Shown: positions 59,557 through 64,000 of the stretch, one piece after another
Layout of the letters: every line of letters begins with the position of its first letter
How positions within the stretch are numbered: the first letter of the stretch is position 1
Program-made: the position numbers and the translations under genes
NCBI RefSeq assembly: GCF_000400485.1
Contig: NZ_ASHR01000035.1
Location: 33,124-97,123 of the forward strand
DNA: 64,000 nucleotides
DNA from: Agrococcus pavilionensis RW1
GTDB taxonomy: Bacteria; Actinomycetota; Actinomycetes; Actinomycetales; Microbacteriaceae
Direction of reading: 5' to 3'
The notes under the pieces: generated by a model
What the model was told of the DNA's origin: nothing
Database searches by the model: none
Seen by the model: the letters and a program-made list of their open reading frames with translations, nothing else

Positions 59557-59787
59557 AGCGGCATCGCGCACGTCACAGACGACGTCTTCGGCGTCGCCGA
59601 CCTCATCGCATTCTGCTCGAGCATCGTGCGGCTGCGCCCCGGCCAGGCCATCGCGACCGGCACGCCCGGCGGCGTCGGCCACGGCATGCAGCCGCCGCAG
59701 CACCTGCAGCCTGGCCAGCTGCTCGAGACGGAGCTCGGAGGCGTCGAGACGCTCCGGAGCCGCGTCCGCTTACGCCCGTCGACATGA
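59557..59787 (+). pseudogene. 3' remnant of a fumarylacetoacetate-hydrolase-family gene
   Basis: About 76 residues match only the last part of FAH-family hydrolases: FGVADLIAFCSSIVRLRPG, then ATGTPGGVGHGMQPPQHL and LLETELGGVETLRSRVR, then stop. The catalytic domain core is missing, and upstream sequence is the lldD terminator. The usual R-N-M residues before FGVADLI are changed to a Thr-Asp-Asp-Val run. A deletion has removed the 5' end. Confidence 0.7.
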
Positions 59788-59955
59788 GATGTCGCGCGTG
59801 CCGGAAGTGAATTCCTAAGCAGCGAAGCAGGTTCGGCCGCCTTGCCACGACAGCGATGACGGCACGTTCGGTGAAATGCCGCGTCGTGAAGCGCCCGACG
59901 GCACGCAATTCGACGCGAGCTCTCTGGCGAGCCGTGAGCGCGCATTCGGAGCGGG
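59788..59955. other. Gene-free stretch with lower GC
   Basis: Following the FAH remnant, 168 bases of distinctly lower GC content with several short open frames but no family resemblance. It may be decayed coding sequence. It ends at the lysR stop. Confidence 0.4.
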
Positions 59956-60852
59956 TCAGCGGGTCCGCACCGACAGGTGCGGGTGCTCAGCCACGAGCGC
60001 ATCGATCGCCTCGGTGATGATCCGCACGCGTAGCAGCTCCGTCAGGTCGCGCGGCACGACGAGCCAGTAGGTGCGGCTGATGCTGAGCGCCTCGGGCAGG
60101 ACGCCGACGAGCTCGGGGTCGGCACCGCCGATGTAGGTCGGCAGGATCCCGATGCCGAGGCCGGCGCGCGTGGCGCTGTGCTGACCGGTGATGTTGTTCG
60201 TCTGCAGGCGCGCGTGACCGCGCGGCAGCAGCTCGTCGAGGATCCGCAGCGGCGCGACGTCGAGCAGCGCCTCGACGTACCAGATGAGGTCGTGGTCGCG
60301 CCGCAGCTCGTCGATCGAGCCCGGCGTGCCGTGCCGCGCGAGGTAGTCGCGCGACGCGTAAGCGCGCAGCTCGTAGTCGGCGAGGTGCCGCACCGCCGCC
60401 GCCCGCGGCGAGGGCTTCTCGAGCGTGACGGCGACGTCGAAGTCGCGCGCCGTGATGAGGTCGTGACTCGTCGCCGTGATGACTTCCAGCGAGAGACCGG
60501 GATGTGCGTCGAGCAGCGGCCGCAGCCCGGGCACGAGCACGTTCGCACCGAAGCCGTCGGGCGCGAGCAGCCGCGCCGTGCCGCTCAGCTCCCCCGGTCG
60601 CGAGACGACCGCCTCGAGCGCACGCGCGACGCTCGACTCGACCGCCTCCGCGTGCGGCAGGATCAGCCGCGCCGAGTCGGTGACCCGCCACCCCTGCGGC
60701 GTCCGGTCGAACATGCGCACGCCGAGCTCCTGCTCGAGCCGGCTGATGCGCCGCGAGACCGTCGTCTCGTCGACCTCCAGGCGCGCCGCGGCGTCTCGCA
60801 AGCGCCCCGTTCGCGCGACCTCGAGCAGGAATCGCAGGTTCTCGGCATCCAC
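59956..60852 (-). CDS. LysR-type transcriptional regulator
   Basis: 298 residues. N-terminal helix-turn-helix: NLRFLLEVARTGRLRDAAARL and TTVSRRISRLEQELGVRMFDR. The effector domain runs from residue 90 to the end. Divergent from the iron alcohol dehydrogenase gene by 135 bases, which is the typical LysR arrangement and suggests control of the dehydrogenase / semialdehyde dehydrogenase operon. The GTG start lies close to GGATGC. Confidence 0.88.
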   Translation of the reverse strand: MDAENLRFLLEVARTGRLRDAAARLEVDETTVSRRISRLEQELGVRMFDRTPQGWRVTDSARLILPHAEAVESSVARALEAVVSRPGELSGTARLLAPDGFGANVLVPGLRPLLDAHPGLSLEVITATSHDLITARDFDVAVTLEKPSPRAAAVRHLADYELRAYASRDYLARHGTPGSIDELRRDHDLIWYVEALLDVAPLRILDELLPRGHARLQTNNITGQHSATRAGLGIGILPTYIGGADPELVGVLPEALSISRTYWLVVPRDLTELLRVRIITEAIDALVAEHPHLSVRTR

Positions 60853-60908
60853 GCATCCATTGTGCCCGCCGCCCTGCACTTCTGCAGTCGCACCTGCGCG
60901 CTTGGTCG

Positions 60909-60938
60909 TTGACGCCTGCATCCGTGCCAGGCGATGCT
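60909..60938 (+). promoter_or_regulatory. Probable promoter of the iron alcohol dehydrogenase operon
   Basis: TTGACG (60909-60914), an 18-base spacer and GATGCT (60933-60938, weak -10). The transcript would start near 60945, which puts the ATG at 60934 outside the message and supports the GTG at 60988. A LysR site might lie between 60853 and 60909, but no T-N11-A dyad is obvious. Confidence 0.4.
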
Positions 60939-60987
60939 GGACGCATCCACACCCTCTGACGGGTCCGACCACGAAGGCGTGCAACCG

Positions 60988-62148
60988 GTGAGCATCGACA
61001 TCAACACCCCTCCCATCCTCCGATTCGGCGCGGGCGGCGTCGACAGCATCGGCGAGCTGCTCCAGACCCTCGGGGCCGAGCGGCCGATCGTCGTGACCGA
61101 TGGCTTCCTCGTCTCGACGGGCCTCGCGGCGAGGGTGGCGGATGCGCTCACGGCGGCGGGCCTGCAGGCGTCGGTCTACGACGGCACGATCCCCGACCCG
61201 ACGACCGACTCGCTCGAGAACGGGCTGGAGGCGATCCGCGCGCACGAGGCCGACAGCATCGTCGCGCTCGGCGGCGGCAGCCCCATCGACACGGCGAAGG
61301 CGCTCTCGGCGCTCGCGGTGCGCGGCGGCCACATGCGCGAGCTCAAGGCGCCGTTCCAGTTCACCGGCCCGGCGCTGCCGGTCATCGCGGTGCCGACGAC
61401 CGCCGGCACGGGCTCGGAGGTGACGCAGTTCACGATCATCACCGACAGCGAGACGAACGAGAAGATGCTGTGCGCGGGCCCCGGCTACCTGCCGAAGGCC
61501 GCAGTCGTCGACTTCGAGCTCACCGTCTCGATGCCGCCACGCCTCACCGCCGACACCGGCATCGACGCGCTCACGCACGCGATCGAGGCGTACGTGAGCC
61601 GCAAGGCCAACCCGATCTCCGACACCTACGCGCTCGCCGCGATCTCGCGCATCGGCCGCTACCTGCGCCGCGCCTACCGCGACGGCGACGACCGCGAGGC
61701 GCGCGAGGAGATGATGACCGCGGCGACGCTCGCGGGCATGGCGTTCTCGAACGCCTCCGTCGCGCTCGTGCACGGCATGAGCCGGCCGCTCGGCGCCCAC
61801 TTCCACATCGCGCACGGCATGGCCAACGCGATGCTGTTCGCCGAGATCACCGCCTTCTCGGTCGAGCACGCGGTCGAGCGCTACGCGACGTGCGCGCGCA
61901 CGCTCGGGGTCGCAACCGAGGCCGACTCCGACGCCGCGGCCGCCGACGCGCTCGTGCAGGAGCTGCGCACCCTCGCCCGCGAGGTCGAGGTGCCGACGCC
62001 CGCCACTCGCGGCATCGACCGCGCCGAGTGGGGCGAGCGCGTGCCCGTCATGGCGCAGCAGGCGCTCGCCTCCGGCTCGCCGAACAACAACCCGCGCGTG
62101 CCGACGGCCGAGGAGATCGAGCAGCTCTACGCCGCCATCTACGAGTAG
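60988..62148 (+). CDS. Iron-dependent (group III) alcohol dehydrogenase
   Basis: 386 residues. NAD site GGGSPIDTAKAL; PTTAGTGSEVTQF; metal-binding segment HAIEAYVSRKANPISD; and the second His cluster HGMSRPLGAHFHIAHGMANA. All four metal ligands (Asp, His, His, His) of the Fe-ADH family are visible. GTG 60988 is chosen (GAAGG 11 bases upstream). In the same direction and 90 bases upstream of mmsA, so it may oxidise a hydroxy acid such as 3-hydroxypropionate or 3-hydroxyisobutyrate to the semialdehyde used by the next enzyme. Confidence 0.9.
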   Translation: MSIDINTPPILRFGAGGVDSIGELLQTLGAERPIVVTDGFLVSTGLAARVADALTAAGLQASVYDGTIPDPTTDSLENGLEAIRAHEADSIVALGGGSPIDTAKALSALAVRGGHMRELKAPFQFTGPALPVIAVPTTAGTGSEVTQFTIITDSETNEKMLCAGPGYLPKAAVVDFELTVSMPPRLTADTGIDALTHAIEAYVSRKANPISDTYALAAISRIGRYLRRAYRDGDDREAREEMMTAATLAGMAFSNASVALVHGMSRPLGAHFHIAHGMANAMLFAEITAFSVEHAVERYATCARTLGVATEADSDAAAADALVQELRTLAREVEVPTPATRGIDRAEWGERVPVMAQQALASGSPNNNPRVPTAEEIEQLYAAIYE

Positions 62149-62171
62149 GCCTCCCCACCCGCTGGCTGAGC

Positions 62172-62196
62172 CGGTCCGCGCCGAAGGCGCAGACCG
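62172..62196. repeat. GGCTGAGCC...GTGTCGAAGCC hairpin element
   Basis: CGGTC-C-GCGCC, loop GAA, GGCGC-A-GACCG forms a hairpin with one internal C/A mismatch. It is flanked by GCTGGCTGAGC and GTGTCGAAGCC, which resembles a palindromic repeat type that is frequent in actinobacterial genomes. Located between the dehydrogenase and mmsA genes. Confidence 0.6.
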
Positions 62197-62238
62197 TGTC
62201 GAAGCCCACCCACGAACCCAACGCAACCAGGAGCATCC

Positions 62239-63753
62239 ATGACCATCACCGAGCAGTCCACCGAGACGGCCTCCGTCCACCACTGGATCGGCGGCGCCGC
62301 CCACGAGTCGGGCAGCGGCCGCACTGCGCCCGTCTACGACCCCGCCCGCGGCGTCGTGACGAAGCACGTCGCGCTCGCCGACGACGCCGACGTGCGCGCC
62401 GCGATCGACGCCGCCCAGGCCGCCTTCCCCGCCTGGCGCGACCTGTCGATCGCCCGCAAGCAGGCGATCATGTTCCGCTTCCGTGAGCTGCTCAACGAGC
62501 GCCGCGACGAGCTCGCCGAGATCATCACGAGCGAGCACGGCAAGGTGCTCTCGGATGCGGGCGGCGAGATCGCGCGCGGGCTCGAGGTCGTCGAGCTCGC
62601 GACCGCGTTCCCGAACCTGCTCAAGGGCGCGTTCTCGGAGAACGTCTCGACCGGCGTCGACGTCTTCTCGGTCAAGCAGCCGCTCGGCGTCGTGGGCATC
62701 ATCAGCCCGTTCAACTTCCCCGCGATGGTGCCGCTGTGGTTCTTCCCGGTGGCGATCGCGGCGGGCAACACCGTCGTGCTGAAGCCGTCCGAGAAGGACC
62801 CGTCGGCCGCGATGTGGATGGCGGAGCTGCTCAAGGAGGCAGGCCTCCCCGACGGCGTCTTCAACGTGCTGCACGGCGACAAGGTCGCCGTCGACGGGCT
62901 GCTGACCGCGCCCGAGGTGCAGGCGCTCTCGTTCGTCGGCTCGACGCCGATCGCGCAGTACATCTACGAGACCGCCGCGAAGCACGGCAAGCGCGTGCAG
63001 GCGCTCGGCGGCGCCAAGAACCACATGCTCGTGCTCCCCGACGCCGACCTCGACCTCGTCGCCGACGCGGCGGTCAACGCCGGCTTCGGCTCGGCGGGCG
63101 AGCGCTGCATGGCCGTCTCGGTCGTGCTCGCGATCGACTCGATCGCGGACGCGCTCATCGAGAAGGTGCAGGAGCGCGTCGCGACGCTGCGCATCGGCGA
63201 CGGCCGCCGCGGCACCGACATGGGCCCGCTCATCACCGGCCAGCACCGCGACAAGGTCGCCGGCTACATCGACATCGCCGAGGCCGACGGCGCGAAGGTC
63301 GTCATCGACGGCCGCGGCATCGAGGTCGACGGCGACGCCGACGGCTTCTGGCTCGGCCCGACGCTGCTCGACAACGTGCCGACCTCGTCGAAGGCCTACC
63401 AGGAGGAGATCTTCGGCCCCGTCCTCTCGGTCGTGCGCATCAAGTCGTTCGAGGAGGGCGTCGAGCTCATCAACACGGGTGTCTTCGGCAACGGCACCGC
63501 GATCTTCACGAACGACGGCGGCGCCGCCCGCAAGTTCCAGAACGAGATCCAGGTCGGCATGGTCGGCATCAACGTGCCGATCCCCGTGCCCGTCGCCTAC
63601 CACTCGTTCGGCGGCTGGAAGCAGTCGCTCTTCGGCTCCGCGAAGGCCTACGGCGCCGCCGGCTTCGACTTCTTCACGCGCGAGAAGGCGATCACGCAGC
63701 GCTGGCTCGACCCGAGCCACGGCGGTCTCAACCTCGGCTTCCCCGAGAACTGA
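62239..63753 (+). CDS. mmsA: CoA-acylating methylmalonate-semialdehyde dehydrogenase
   Basis: 504 residues, aldehyde-dehydrogenase fold. MMSDH-specific motifs: PFNFPAMVPLWFFPVAIAAG, LKPSEKDPSAAMWMAELL and GERCMAVSVVLAI, with the nucleophile Cys at about residue 290. The general base Glu of ordinary ALDH (usually in ELGG) is replaced by LGGAKNHM, as in CoA-acylating members. It converts methylmalonate semialdehyde (valine) or malonate semialdehyde to propionyl- or acetyl-CoA. AGGAG lies six bases before the ATG. Confidence 0.94.
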   Translation: MTITEQSTETASVHHWIGGAAHESGSGRTAPVYDPARGVVTKHVALADDADVRAAIDAAQAAFPAWRDLSIARKQAIMFRFRELLNERRDELAEIITSEHGKVLSDAGGEIARGLEVVELATAFPNLLKGAFSENVSTGVDVFSVKQPLGVVGIISPFNFPAMVPLWFFPVAIAAGNTVVLKPSEKDPSAAMWMAELLKEAGLPDGVFNVLHGDKVAVDGLLTAPEVQALSFVGSTPIAQYIYETAAKHGKRVQALGGAKNHMLVLPDADLDLVADAAVNAGFGSAGERCMAVSVVLAIDSIADALIEKVQERVATLRIGDGRRGTDMGPLITGQHRDKVAGYIDIAEADGAKVVIDGRGIEVDGDADGFWLGPTLLDNVPTSSKAYQEEIFGPVLSVVRIKSFEEGVELINTGVFGNGTAIFTNDGGAARKFQNEIQVGMVGINVPIPVPVAYHSFGGWKQSLFGSAKAYGAAGFDFFTREKAITQRWLDPSHGGLNLGFPEN

Positions 63754-63761
63754 GATAGCGC

Positions 63762-64000
63762 ATGCGTAGGGCAGACCTGCGCGGGCGGGGTGCCGTCGTC
63801 ACCGGTAGTGGCGGCGGCATCGGCCGTTCGATCGCGCTCGCGCTCGCCGGAGCCGAGATGGACGTCGTCGTCGCCGACATCGAGCTCGAGGCGGCCGAGC
63901 GCGTGCGCGACGAGCTGCTCGCGCTCGGCCGCCGCTCGGTCGCCGTGCGGACGGATGTCTCTCAGGCCGCGGAGGTCGAGGCGCTCGCCGACGTCGCCTA
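63762..64000 (+). CDS. Short-chain dehydrogenase, truncated by the window end
   Basis: The first 79 codons are present. It starts MRRADLRGRG, with the NAD(P) motif VVTGSGGGIGRSIA and VVVADIELE (acidic residue after beta-2 favours NAD), then a helix AAERVRDELLALGRRSVAVRTDVSQ. Classical SDR; substrate unknown. It begins 8 bases after the mmsA stop and is probably in the same operon, where it could serve a 3-hydroxyacid step. Confidence 0.85.
   Translation, partial: MRRADLRGRGAVVTGSGGGIGRSIALALAGAEMDVVVADIELEAAERVRDELLALGRRSVAVRTDVSQAAEVEALADVA

Noticed and set aside
62172..62196. Riboswitch or attenuator in front of mmsA
   Set aside because: The hairpin is flanked by sequences of a common actinobacterial palindromic repeat and has no antiterminator alternative or U-run.
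59956..63720. A 1254-codon minus-strand frame running through the alcohol dehydrogenase and mmsA genes
   Set aside because: Only its last 298 codons (LysR) make a protein; the rest is Arg/Asp/His-rich shadow sequence opposite well-conserved genes.

Overview
The window is about 64 kb of very GC-rich DNA. Almost every gap is short, stop/start overlaps of the ATGA and GTGA type are common, and GCATCCG/GGATGCG-like words are frequent. Gene content (mycothiol-era actinobacterial enzyme families, an OleBC fusion of the Micrococcus type, the CE1758/CE1759 pair of families, leaderless-looking promoters) points to a high-GC actinobacterium, most likely of the Microbacteriaceae. That placement is inference. 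I saw no rRNA, tRNA, CRISPR array, transposase or phage gene.

Left third (1-22,800): a TPP enzyme, a VanZ-like protein, a nucleobase permease, an MHS-type transporter next to a sarcosine/N-methyl-amino-acid oxidase, and an operon of luciferase-like monooxygenase, FMN reductase and MarR. An OmpR-type two-component system is flanked on both sides by paralogous aminoglycoside-phosphotransferase-fold kinases. A MarR-MFS pair and a TSUP transporter follow. Then comes an etfB-etfA operon ending in a cytochrome-b561-like membrane protein whose first half is built from repeats.

Middle (22,800-47,200): two divergent acyl-CoA catabolic operons share a control region with strong dyad symmetry. The left operon fits valine breakdown (acyl-CoA dehydrogenase, 3-hydroxyisobutyryl-CoA hydrolase, enoyl-CoA hydratase). 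The right operon is a second dehydrogenase, an SDR and a thiolase. After these are glutathione peroxidase, an MFS exporter with an ArsR regulator, a zinc alcohol dehydrogenase, SseB, an ArsR-SRPBCC pair, flotillin, two cupins, a CtlX-type hydrolase and a complete oleA-oleBC-oleD cluster for long-chain olefin synthesis.

Right third (47,200-64,000): a defence/stability island with a RelBE-type pair, a complete type I Wadjet system (jetABCD) and a VapBC pair. It is followed by a lactate utilisation locus (FCD-type GntR regulator, MHS transporter, LldD) with two textbook FCD operators at the promoter. A decayed FAH-family gene end, a LysR regulator, an iron-type alcohol dehydrogenase, methylmalonate-semialdehyde dehydrogenase and an SDR cut by the window edge complete it.

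The least expected feature is a family of about 75-bp dyad elements (TCGAGTAG ... TATCGAGAC ... GTCTCGATA ... CTACTCGA). One set lies between convergent genes, where it provides the stop codon of glutathione peroxidase. Others are translated in frame inside the cytochrome b gene and form the OleB-OleC linker. The three loci read the conserved arm in three different frames, and the tandem unit is 37 bp between genes but 36 bp inside the gene. Two further short palindrome families and two similar ~47-residue microproteins are also described.
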